The notes under the pieces are model-generated. The model saw only the letters and a list, made by a program, of their open reading frames with translations, searched no databases and was not told where the DNA came from. Both the position numbers and the translations under genes were made by a program. Below, one piece after another: positions 49,023 through 60,609 of a stretch of DNA of 64,000 bases. The stretch covers positions 22,974,248 to 23,038,247 of the forward strand of contig NC_134519.1 in the NCBI RefSeq assembly GCF_027942865.1. The letters run 5' to 3'. Origin of the DNA: Odontesthes bonariensis. Lineage: Eukaryota; Chordata; Actinopteri; Atheriniformes; Atherinopsidae. Each line of letters opens with the position of its first letter. Position 1 is the first letter of the stretch.

Positions 49023-52000
49023 GCTTGTAAGTGCGCAAAAGAGGGTGTTGGCATGTTTGCAAAGAATGTGTGTGACAAATACCTGGAAAAAAAAGGATGT
49101 GTGATTTTTGGTCACATCTGTGTGTCTTTGAAGCAGCACACTTGCAGGTTAAACACAAACGACCTGTGTTCTGTTCCCTGTTTTTAATGTGAGAACATTT
49201 TTTAACTTGTCATTGGCTACATCCATCTGTACGGCGTCGGGGGGGAAACACTAAAGACAAGAACTGAAATGAAACTACTTCAACAAATGCAGTATTTAAC
49301 CTGAAAAAAAAAGGGCGTGACTTTTTGACAGCTTTACTGTGTTGACTTGATTGAACTGGGAAGTGAAAAAAACTGTTTGTTTAGTCTGAAAAGGCACACA
49401 GATGTTTGATGCGCAACACGCTGGTGAATGCATGTGCGAGGATTGGAGTGTGGCGTGTGTATTCATATCTCCGTGGACCTGTGACACCTGAATAATGTGT
49501 GAACGTCAGTGCGTGTGTGGATGAGTGCCGATGGAAATGAAGGACATTCTGATGACTTTGGACAGCCGCAAGAGGAGGAGGCTAATGGAGACTTATCAAT
49601 ATTGATGTTTTTATTTGATTTTCTTTTGTTTTTGTGCGTGTATGTATGAAGAATACCTCCTCAGCTTGACCCGTTCTCTTTCCGTGGGACAAACTCTGGT
49701 CAAGCATGTGCGCCTCTCTCCTCCTCTCCTTGTTTACCTTTTAATGGACATCCATCTGACTGCCAGGGCATTTCCCAAGTTGTTCAGCTAACACTAACCT
49801 AGTCTTTCAGTGTGGTTTGGGGGTCCATCTGCGGCCCTTTTTGTGTCCGTTCCAATGGAAATGCAGGGACTAGTCTGGAATATTCTCATAACTTGCATGG
49901 CTGTCGGGTGTCTCATACTTTCCCTTATTTTTTACCCTGAAAAGGTTGTAGAGTGGCCAGTTTCCTTGTTATAGCCTTTAAGGCTCCACAGAATTGCATC
50001 AACATTATAAAGGGAATTGATAAGATTTACCACTTTAAGAATTTTCTCCTGGTGTTACATATATAGCTATAGACGGTCTACTCTGTAATATTCAAGCCTC
50101 ATTAGATTGTTTGGCTCTAAACGGAACGTTTTAGACCCTCAATATACTAATGTATGGCATTAAAAGGTTTGACTGCGCAGAAGAATAAGACGGATTTAAG
50201 GAAAGATTTGACATCTTTTTTTTTTTTTGTGAATTTACCACTTTCTCGTCACTCCGTTAAGTGACGACACCCAGGCAGGAAATATCTCAACACGCTGTGT
50301 TTGGCTGGAAACGATAGGTTTCCGTTTTTTTTTCGTTTGAAAGGGTTTCGGTCTTTTCATCCAGCCATTAGCAAGTAAGGAAAGAGGCACATTTTCAAAA
50401 TGTCAAGCTACACTTCTATGCTGGAAGTGCGGCTGTTGAGCTTGTTGTGAATAATTCTGTTCTTGCGAACGGATCCTTTTGGAGCTTGATGCTGTAGTTA
50501 GATTTGGAGACTTTGAAGGAATAAGGAGATGAAGTAGCTGCGTGGCTCTTATGAAGTTTATGTCCACTTCCTTCAGAATGATGATGGATCATGGGGATTA
50601 TACTGAATAGCTTCTAATCTTGTCTCGTTCTAGTAGCACTCGTCACCATGGTGAGCCAGTCTCCCGTTCACAGTCACCCTCAGCACATTCTTTTTTTTGT
50701 TTGTTTGTTTTCGTTGAGTTTTTGTCTTGATGTAATGAATCCTGATGTGTTTGTCTTAGTGTGGGGCCATGGATTGCTTCAGAACAGTACTTGCCAATCT
50801 TATGATTAACAATGTGATTTGGATCAGGTGCCAGGATTGGACATCTTGCTTACTGGTTCTGATTTAACCTCTGTGGCCCTAAACGTACAGGAGCTCTTTT
50901 ATGGGTGGCAGCACGCTTCAATGTCTGACACAAGCCATATTTGAGCCTCTCACTGTTTGTGTGGTGCAGGTTCCACCACACACACCTTTGCACATCGTCA
51001 CACACATGCAAACGCAACAAACATATGCACACACTCATATTTACACATTTATATATATGAGTATATATATATATATCAGATCAAGCATGACAAAAGCAGG
51101 TCTTAAGTTCAGCACTATTGTATAAAGCATCCAAAGTGTAATAAGGGTATAAACTGTAAGTCTTTGTGTCTTTTCCATTATATTGACTGTGTTCTACGGG
51201 CCAGCATCAAGGATACAAGTTTCCTGTGTGGATAAGTACTAATAGGTTCCGTGTGTAGACAAGAAGGTGGTTGCTGCACAGGAGACCCATCAGTTTCAGT
51301 GGTAATAGCTGCATTTTGTCAAAGGGAACATTTATTAACCTGCACTGATCTGATTGCTCCATTTTTGGGAGTGCGAGTGGGTCTCTGTAAGCTGCGGAAA
51401 GGGTCCTAAACGCCACTTCCTTCCTGTCATCGTCATGGAACAGGGAATATTTCCATTGTCATCCTGTGCTTTGCGTCTGATATTTGAATTGTGGAAATCC
51501 GTTACCCTCTTAAACGAGGCATCTGAGCCGTCAGAAAAATTCGAGAGAGCGAGCGCGTCTCTCTGGAAGTAAAAGGTAGCCCTGCAGCTTTTCCCGGACA
51601 GGTTGGGTTATCAGGGAAAACCTCTGGATCCACTTTTCAGTCGTGGGGTTGGAAAAACAAACAAAAACAAAAAAAACAACACAGGTTGGAAACTGAAACC
51701 AGCTGTTCTATCGATGCACCACTAAGGTTGAAGTATATCGTATCCTCTGGCCTTGAATGTTTATGGGGGGGGCGGGTGGGGGTGTGAGCAGTAAAAACTG
51801 TATGCATGTCTGTTGTGTTTTGCAGAGCAAATGATGGGACGGGTCATTATCTATTGTGTAGTCTATGTGAGGGTAAAGCTGAACTCATGGCATTGGAGCA
51901 GTGAAGCGCTTAAGAAAAAAAGAAAAAGGAAAAAAAGAACGGACATTTATTTGAATTTTTTTATTGCCGATACTAACTGATGTATTGTTGAGTTTTGTGC

Positions 52001-52220
52001 TAGAAATTTGAGTGGGGCAGTTGTGGGCGGGCGGGTAGTCTAAACATTACTAGTGGACTGTTTATATGGTTACTGTACTTAACCTATTCTATTCTTTGTA
52101 TTATGATTTGTAATTTTCTGTTGCTTTTTTTGAACTGAGAATACGATGTAATGAATTAAATCATGGGACTGAATCTTGACCTTTTTATGAACGACAAAAT
52201 AATAAAAATCACTTATGTAC
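48931..52220 (+). other. abhd17a: abhd17a 3' UTR with terminal AATAAA
   Basis: No coding sequence follows the stop codon for 3.3 kb. A canonical AATAAA at 52201-52206, about 15-20 bp before the expected cleavage point, is the best end. The UTR begins with a long (GT)n tract and is T-rich further on. Earlier alternative poly(A) sites may be used. Confidence 0.5.
48966..49020. repeat. (GT)n microsatellite
   Basis: About 55 bp of uninterrupted GT repeat, starting 36 bp after the abhd17a stop codon in its 3' UTR. Confidence 0.95.
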
Positions 52221-52603
52221 AAAATGTGAAAAAGACCAGCTTGATTTCAAAACGCTTGTATGAACACGAAGCCACAGACATCTGTGTGACGTGACTCCAG
52301 TGATACTAAACCGTGTTGATGCCAGTTCAGTTGTAAGGAAGAGAAATGCTGATAATGAACAGAGTTCTTATGAAGCCTGAGTGATTTATGACTAATTGTT
52401 TCCAAAATAACTGACTAATTCTGTAATAATAACACGACATGTTATATTTTAATCAACACAGCTTTAAGATGTACACACACATACACACACACACACACGA
52501 TTTCAGCACTTCAAACTGTCCTTATTTCGATTATGAAAAATAATTTAAAAGTTATGGAAAACATTTGGTCAAATGTAAATGAAGCCTGGAATTAAAATAT
52601 TTT

Positions 52604-52609
52604 TTTATT
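52604..52609 (-). terminator. Candidate polyadenylation signal of the GRAM gene
   Basis: TTTATT on the plus strand is AATAAA on the minus strand, 963 bp beyond the stop codon at 53572. The intervening 52.6-53.57 kb would be the 3' UTR; it includes a poly-A run at 53173-53196 and no other gene. The signal lies only about 390 bp from the abhd17a signal on the opposite strand. Confidence 0.4.
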
Positions 52610-53571
52610 TTTTGCAGTATTTACATGTGGGGAAAAAAAAGAAGCATCAGGAAGTAAACATTTGCATGCTGAAAAGTTTGAGCCTAAACCTTTACTGAAT
52701 CTGCTGGGAGTGACTGCCCTCTGCTGGCTGATTTTTGATAGAACATTTGATTTAAGTTCAAGCACTGAGCTCCCATGTGAGCCGCTGAGTTCTTGAGAAA
52801 ACATTTACAGCTAAGAAGTGACAAATTGCATCATTTATATTCTCGCTGAGCTCATCTCCAGTGCGCTTCGCAGAATTGTGTTATTCCGAGAAAATGACAG
52901 CCAAAACTCAGGCAACTTGGGCTTGCTGAGCTCAGCTGTTCACGAGCCAGGGAATAAACATGGCTTCGGCAGGCTGCCTCCATATGGCTTTTTGCAGGAG
53001 AGCCCGCCTTCCGTTTTTTTGGTCCGTCAGCAGAGAATCAGTGTGCCCCTAACTGAGAACATTGTCCTGATGACTCTCTGCCAGCACAATCAGTCAGCCG
53101 TGTAATTCACCACATGTGGCCTGGTTCAGACGTCCCTGAAGCATCTTCATGCTGACCCGCAAATAATTGAGCAAACCAAAAAAAAAAAAAAAAAAAATTA
53201 CATTTCTGAAGATTTCTCTTGACAAACATGGAAATATAAAACCGTGTTACAATACTGCCTTCACAGCTCGCCACCAGTTTCCTGGTTGAAAAAGAAGAAG
53301 GACGAAAAACAGTCGTAAAGAAAATTAGCTTTCAAATGAATAAACAAATAAAAAAAAAATGCATGCAACTTCCTGGTGGCTGTGATCTTTTAGAACAAGA
53401 TCACTCATCGTACCAGTCAGAAACCAGTAGAACTACTTCACTCCTGCCTAATCTGATCTACAGGTGATTGGTTTTAAAACTGGTTTAGGTCATCACAGCT
53501 TATCGTGTCCTCCTCAGCAGACTTTCCTCTTCCTTTTTTCTTTCATATACATGTGTGTGTGTCAACTCACT

Positions 53572-56500
53572 CTAGTTTGAAGCCCACTCAGTCAGTGCTC
53601 CCAAAGAGTTCAGCTGCTCCTCCAGAGCTGTGATTTTTAGCCCGATGTAACCAGACGCCAAAACTAGCAACAGCACTCTGCAAACACACAAGATAGTGCC
53701 CTGAGCAACACTTTTACTCGCAAAATGAAAGTGAAAGCTGAACACGCACACCGAGACGAGTACACACTGTACAGTTCTAATCATAAGATATCAATAAATT
53801 CCATCTGCACGGAGCCTGCATGATAACATGCCTATTACCACCATCTCACTAACTGCCATGTGTAAGGAGTGGACGACAAATATCCACGTCCAATCTACAA
53901 TGCAAACAAAAATCTAGAGAAGCGCGAAATGTAAATGTTCATGTAGGAGCGCCTGAGAAGCCCAGAGAAGCAGCAATACTCACAGCATCATGAAGATGTA
54001 AAAGATGATGCCGAGATTCCTGATTTCTCTGAACAGCGGCGTCGCTCTCTCGGTGGCCTTCCCCGTCCGCCACGCATCTAGCAAAGACGGCATCATCATC
54101 GTAAGCATCACCTGGTCATTAAATAATGGACAAACGCTTTTCTCTGCGGCTTTACACACCTTTGTGTTCGTCTTCTGTGAAGCTCCTCCGACGGGTGGAG
54201 CGATGTCCGCTGGGAACTGGAAAGGCCCAAATGTCTCGATTATTACACGCAACGGCACCGCTGAGAACTCTTCAGTGCGGCAATAAAAGTCTCAGCATTA
54301 CACCTTTACCTTCACTGGACATCTGACCGAGGTTTTCATCATAGATGCCGCTGAAATCTATGCTGTCCTCCAAACTGGAATAACTGGAGAGCTGTCGACC
54401 AGGAAATGGATGTCGGGAATTATTCGTCATCGTGCCTTTTGTGCTCTTTAATTCCTCGAAGGCTCCCGAGCTGCGAACTTACCATGTGATGCTCAGCTTC
54501 ATTCTCCGCAGCGGAGAGTTGGGGGCTGCTGTTTGCACTGCCTTCCTGTAACAAAAAGAAAAATAATAATAATCATGTGATGTGATGCCTTCATGTGTTT
54601 GTGTACTGTGTGTAGGAAGGGGGTAGAGCTGAAATACCTGTGGAGGTGAACAGAAGCTTTGGAGGAGTTTGTAACACGTCTCACGGTTCCTCAAAGACAC
54701 AAATGAATACTGAGAAGAGAGGAGAAAGAGTTCAATCAGGAGCAAAACAAACTTAAATGCAAATGTCAACTACACGGTCATGACAAGCCGTCAGATTCAC
54801 TGCAGGAATCTGAATCCCAACTTCTCTTCTTCGTGTTGTCTTTGTATTGATTGGTGGTTGGCACTAAATCAAATGCAGACATTTGAGTCGGGTCAAAAAT
54901 TAACTTCCCACTCTTAAGAACGACTGTATGAAAACTTAATAAATGGAACATTGACGGGGGCAGTACGTGACACTGGTTAATGTTTCAGCCAGACATTTGC
55001 AGTTTACAGCCAACTGGCAGCATCAGGTGCCAAACGAGTCAAATACACAAAACAGAGCAAGAACAATGCAACACAACACATACAGGGATGCCACAGGAAA
55101 AGTGCCTCGGTTTATTGAAAAAAAGCCTGGCCGTGCCACATGCTACATGCCTTCTTTGTCCATATCATGTTGTTCTCATAATCATCACACTGCTTTTTGA
55201 GACCAAGACCTAATATCAGAGGTCATCCATACAAGGGCAATTTCTACAATTCCACAAAGGTATGTTATTAAGAGCCTTGCAAGCCTGAATGTCCGGCTTA
55301 GGCAATACCTCTTTTTTTTTTTTTTTTTTTTAAATGACAAATTTGAATTTTCTGTTGGCTTCCAATTGATTTTAGTCGCACAATTACAGTATACTCATTT
55401 GAAATACAAAGATGAATATGTATGTGTTATGAAGCTTTACACCCTTACGACCTACTGTACGGCCTACACCGTTCTGCAAAGAATTACCTTCTCTCCACCG
55501 GACGTTTGAATGGACAGCATAGACAGAGCCGAGTTATGTTTCTTGACCGCCTTCATGCTGGAAGCAGGAATCACCACCTGCAATGTGGAAAAGCGATCGT
55601 CTTAATTCTTGTTGCTTCATATTACAGCGTCCACTGGCTGCAATGTTGTCCAGTTGACCTGAAACCTACTCAAAAAAAAAAGAAGAGTGAAGAAACTACA
55701 TGTTGTTGTTTTCTCTAGACAGGGTCCGGCAATAGTTTGCCTTTAATGTCTTCATTTTATGGTAAAACGCCCGGAAACTGGTGATGAAAGCGAAACCCTA
55801 GGATACCTGAGGCTAATTATGACTAGTCCTTCATTTCTTTTGCGGATATGAGAACTCAAAGGGTTGTTCTGCTGGAAAGAAAAATTAAAAACATAGCGTT
55901 TGAATTGGCCCTGAAATGGGATTTGGAATCTTTAAAACCTGTGCGGTGCCACAGCTGTTGTGACAAGTCAATGCCTCTGAGGGCGTTACCTTGGTTTCTT
56001 TGAGCAGCACGGATGAGTAGAAACACACATGGTTTTCGGAAATAAAGAGCTTTCCATGATACAGCACCTCCTTCTGCAAGGCACAGGTGAATGCTGCAGC
56101 AGAGAAGAACAAACACATGCACACAGTTAAAAGGAATAAAGAAATTTTTTTTAAAAAGCCCTCAGTGTCCCCCGGAAACACCCGAGGCATGTCTGCTGAA
56201 TCACTGACCACTTGGTAAACAAAAGGACGGCAAAGACCTCGGGGACAATGTGAATAAAAAGGACAGGATGTACAATCATTTCCATAATCAATATCAGCAA
56301 ATGAGTAAGAGACTCTGGAGCTCAGACAGCTCACCGTGTGTCATGCTCTCCTCCTCGGGAATCTCTTCAAACAGTTTATGGAAGGTTTTATTGTGCTTCA
56401 GGAAGCTCTGTGGGGAAAAAAGCGTGTTAATTAAAGCGTGTGTGTTGAGTGAAGAGCCTGAGAATGCTCTGTATCGAATATACAGGGAGCAGTTTTGTTA

Positions 56501-59500
56501 ATGAACCTCAGACCTGCAGTAACTGTTAATTTATGCACCCACAGGCAGCAGAAAGAAAAAAAAAAAGAAAAAGTTGTGATCATAGTAGCAACACATCATC
56601 TTCTATCACAGCAAACTTGAGGGCAAGCAGTTAAATATTTATGTGTTAAGCAATTACCATTAACGCAATCATTTTTTTTTTTTGGGGTGCTGTTTTTAGA
56701 TACTGGAAGAACATTAGTCCAAGGTTCCCTCTGATTAAATCTGTTTGACATCACCACCGGGCCTCAGGAAAAAAATCTGGTTCTGGATCATCTTTTATGC
56801 TGCCGCATATAGCAGCAGAGGGTTGCTCATTTCCTCTTAGTGCGACATGCTGCAGGAGGGGTGAGGGGGAACCAAAACGGGTTTACTCTGTGCCACCTTG
56901 GCCTAAAAACACAACCCTTATTCAATCAGACGGTGACCGATTGGCGTATCTAAACCGACTTTCAGAGAACTTGCAAATAATCTACTGAGGAAGGTTCGCA
57001 GATGGTATATTGGTTTTCAGACTTTACCTCTTCAGCTGTAGCGTCTCCACTCAAATAAAGGATTTTTACTTTCCGATTTTTGTGACAAACTTTTTTAAAA
57101 ACATTAAGGGCACAGGTGACATTAACCTAAATGAATCCATAACCAAACAAACAAAAATACATCTTTTCAAAAGGAATTTAAGTCGATTATTTGACCGAAA
57201 TGAACATTTGCGCATCTTATTTGTCGTGCATGAGGCAGACACAAGACTGTCTTTACAGGCCAGTCTTTGCTTTGGTTAAAAACTGTTAATCGAGAGAGCA
57301 AACTGGGAATTTTCAAACATTCCCAAAAACGTCTGTCATCGTGTGTCGCGTTCTGTTTGACCCCTTTCTGATGCCCCAGCACAGAGGCAAAGCCTTTTGA
57401 AGAATCAGGCACTGAATCTTCAAACAAAGCACATATTTAGCTCCATGCAAGGGATTTCAGCCTGTCCGGCCCACCTGCTATAAAAGTGTGACTCGACAAA
57501 TAATTCCCCCACAGCTTTGATATGTGGATTTTTTTTTTCTCCTCCTGTAGAAGCCAACAATTCATGAAGAAAAGTAAAGAAATCACTTGCTGTGGAAGCC
57601 TCCTGTTTAAGTTGACATTGAATGAAAATGACAGATTTTAAAATAACCTATAGAATTTGCAAAGAGTTACATATTTGAATGATAATTCTTTGCGGGTTAA
57701 TCACATTCAGATTGCTTCTGCATTGTTACTGTGAAATGATCACTTATGGGGACTAATGTGCCAACATGCGCACGGATGATGAAGGAGATGGATGATGCTA
57801 AAGCAGACTTACGTGGCGGGTGATGAGCCCATCTGATCTCTCTAGACTCTCCTCCGCTATGGTCTTCTCCCTGAGGTCACAGAAGGTTCAAGCACACTGC
57901 ATCAGCACCGATATAAGGAAGGTCACAGGGTGCTGTCTCTGCACAAGTTCAAAAACTTTACACCAGCCTCTTATCAGTCTTCCCCTCAGCTATGTGTGAT
58001 GATGATGATGATGATCATGATGATGATGCTACAGTACCTGAGGGAGATTCTCCTAAGGCTGTGATTCAGCTGCTGGGCCTCCACTCCAGTAACGTCCATT
58101 CTCTGGCCCCGGCCAGATCTCTTACTGCTAAACTGGATGCTGTCTCTTCTTATGGTAACAAGTCCAGATCCCTCCAGAGAGCTGATCCAAAAGAGCCAGG
58201 ATAAATGTCAGACCGATGATCCGGTTTTTACAATAACTCGCACAGCTACGGTCAATATAGAACATCAAGATAACATAAAACCCAAAAAGCACTTCAGTGA
58301 ACGTGTTGGCTGTCAGAGCTCACAGGCAGCAGGGATCAAACCAGCTCTAAACATCTCATTGCCCTTCACTTTTGTTGTTTGCGTTAGGTGAAAGATTTAC
58401 CACAGAGAAGTGAAAGTAGTTGAGTCACACATTCAAATTGTAAAGCATCAACAAGAAGATGTGCTCAGCTCCAGAGCACGGCTGGCTGAACAGTTCACAA
58501 GCACAAGAGGTGTTGTTGGGGTTTGAGAATCCAATCCAATTTCCCTGCAAATCTGAATAGTTCTTGCTTCTGAAATTCAAAACTCTTAAGAAACCTCCTG
58601 TGAATTGCTCTCAGGCCGATTGGAAAGCCAATTAGACAGACCCGGCGGCAGAGACAAGCTATTGGACGGGCATTTAAATGAGTAGGGGGGGCCCCCTAGC
58701 GGGGGGTCTGGGGGTCCTCCCCCAGAAAATTTGGTATTTCTTAGATGCAATTTTCTGCATTTTAACCGAATTGTGGGCCCCGTTTCAGCCCAATAAGGAA
58801 CTGTCCTTTTGTTACTAAATACGTGACGATTCCATTATTTCAAGGGACGGTTGGCAACTCGTTTAGGCAGCCCTGGCAAACACATCACGCTTTCTTTAAA
58901 GTAGGCATTCGGAGACATCTCAAATAGCCTGCACAGTTTAATCCACTCTGTATAATCATCGGTGCATAAATTGAACGCAAAGCCCAGATCACGTTTGCCC
59001 CTTTCTAGTCGCCATTAATACTAATACACACAACGAGCAAACAGGAGCGCAACAACAACAGCAACGCCCACGCACGGCCACGCACGGCCACAGTGAATTT
59101 AGACTGGCGTTGAGCCGACATCAGAACGTATTTGAACATGTAGTTCAGGGTCGGACTGGGAAAAAAAATCGGCCCTGGCAATTTTCCCCGGGACCAGCCC
59201 CCCCCCCCTCAGTATTAATTAGTATCTCCAATCTAATTAAATAAAAATAAAAAACGAGCACAGACCGCTCAGTCAATGGCATGTACCCATAGAAAAAATA
59301 CACACCCAACACACAACCTGACTATCGGCTATAACAACCATGATCAGTAACCTACACAAACCCAGACACATAATGGCTCGGCGGCCAGCAATCGGATAAA
59401 CCAATGAAGTGAATCAATCCTGTGAAAGAATGAAAACAAGTGAATGAAACCTGCACTCACCCATTATGAAGTTAACTCTGCCAGCCCCATACTCTTGCCC

Positions 59501-60227
59501 CTGCTCAGCCAACTCCTTGACGTCGGGTATGGTTGGTAACGTTACGGCGGCTAGCATTAGCAACGAGGCTGCTAGGCATGCTAAATCGGTAAGCATGAGG
59601 CTACTGAAGAAAGCTAGTCTTTTTAGTTACATTATATTATCATCTTTCTTCTCGGCTATAACCTTTGTTTACGGCCACTGGCCCTAACCTGACGCGTTAG
59701 CTTAGCTGTCAAATCACCGGAAGTTTTCACCGGAAGTACTGGCGCACACACAAAAGCTCTCTCCAGACATATCTTTCTTTCATTCCGCCCAGATGAAATT
59801 TAATGCCACTCTTCGAAAATCAGAGAAATTTAAGACATTTTAAGACCTTAAAAAACGTATTTTTTATTTAAGACTTTTAGATCGTGTCCCCTCATGCACT
59901 GCAGTGTTTGAGGCAATCTCCGGTCAAACGTCAAAGTGAACCCAGGGGGGGCACACCGGCGTGGATGGGGGGGCAATGCCCGCGAGTGCCCCCCCGTGGC
60001 GCCGGCGCTGCAATTAGACCCCGTGGTTGGTCTGCAGTCTCTGGGCAACAAGCGGGGATCTCTGGAGGATGGTTTCACCATCAGCCAACACACAACTTTA
60101 AAAGTTTTAAAAAGCGTAGAGGAGCAAGTGACAAAAGTGAAGAAAAAAAGTACAATACTCACGAACTGTCCAGTGAAAATCTTCTGTTTTTCATACTCAT
60201 CGTGAAAAGTGAAGTCTTCCTCCTCAT
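53572..60227 (-). CDS. GRAM domain-containing protein 2-like (GRAMD2A/2B family)
   Basis: Family members are tail-anchored ER proteins whose GRAM domain binds plasma-membrane phosphoinositides at contact sites. Minus-strand exons: 60227-60163, 58181-58038, 57870-57813, 56407-56335, 56093-55990, 55577-55488, 54709-54638, 54545-54483, 54391-54310, then an ambiguous pair, then 53677-53572. The pair is either 54216-54160 with 54077-53984 (335 residues) or 54209-54160 with 54111-53984 (344 residues); both keep frame. The N terminus is basic and serine-rich. The GRAM domain begins at NKTFHKLFEEIPEEE and includes FTCALQKEVLYHGKLFISENHVCFYSS and YSFVSLRNRETCYKLLQ. One hydrophobic anchor (NLGIIFYIFMML then VLLLVLASGYIGL) lies near the C terminus, followed by ITALEEQLNSL. 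Length and tail resemble GRAMD2A (about 354 residues). No StART-like domain is present, excluding GRAMD1. The first ATG is 60227, with an in-frame stop upstream; ATG 60200 has the better context. Which paralog this is cannot be settled by eye. Confidence 0.85.
58680..60010 (-). mobile_element. Composite hAT-like transposon remnant
   Basis: In intron 1 of the GRAM gene. One end is G/C-rich ('gggggccccctagcgggggg', then 'tcccccagaaaattt'), a terminal pattern I associate with animal hAT elements. The other end carries runs such as 'ggggggcaatgcccgcgag'. A second unit begins near 59150 ('cagggtcggactggg'). Internal A/T-rich 'aagacattttaagacctt' sequence is also repeat-like. Boundaries and target duplications were not resolved, so class and limits are tentative. 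Confidence 0.4.
59461..59740 (-). promoter_or_regulatory. Promoter-like segment with tandem ETS sites and orphan first exon
   Basis: Two ACTTCCGG sites (minus strand; plus-strand CCGGAAGT at 59717-59724 and 59730-59737) stand 13 bp apart. About 120 bp downstream on the minus strand an ATG at 59596 opens 45 codons (beginning MLTDLACLAASLL) that end at a consensus donor ATGG|gtgagt (exon end 59461). This looks like a promoter plus first exon carried inside the repeat. It is in the same sense as the GRAM gene, but its phase would not join exon 2 in frame. Confidence 0.35.
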
Positions 60228-60239
60228 AAACAGGTGATC

Positions 60240-60600
60240 AGTCACTCACATCCAGTCACACACACACAGCGCAAGACGACTAATCCATAACTTGATCTCT
60301 TTAGCTTAAAGGCACCAACTCCTGCGTTATTGTTCAGTCTTTCTTTCCAGGAAACCGTTCTAAATGAGAGAGAAACAGGTGAGACGCAAGGGCGAAGACA
60401 GCCCACTTTGAGAGGCGGGTTTAGTGCTGCCAGCCAATCAGCTGCGAGAGCCGGGACTCTTTAGTCAAACTCAACCAATCAATGAAGGCAGGTGGAGTGG
60501 CGGCAGGTGGCCGCCCATTACGCACAGCGTCTGATTTAGGCAACTGCTGCTATGGGCGGTGTCTGCCCACGCCCACAGTCTGACATATATGCACCCGAAC
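60240..60600 (-). promoter_or_regulatory. Probable promoter region of the GRAM gene
   Basis: A GC-richer stretch upstream of the first coding exon. CCAAT boxes occur on the plus strand near 60434 and 60475 (ATTGG on the minus strand), and both orientations can function. The transcription start is not visible. Confidence 0.3.
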
Positions 60601-60609
60601 ACAATCACA

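Noticed and set aside
48886-49158. Minus-strand Thr-His repeat frames
   Set aside because: Translation of the (GT)n repeat in the abhd17a 3' UTR.
57992-58204. Plus-strand frame starting with an aspartate run
   Set aside because: It is antisense to GRAM-gene exon 58038-58181, whose boundaries and phase fit the rest of that gene. The aspartates come from a (gat)n run.
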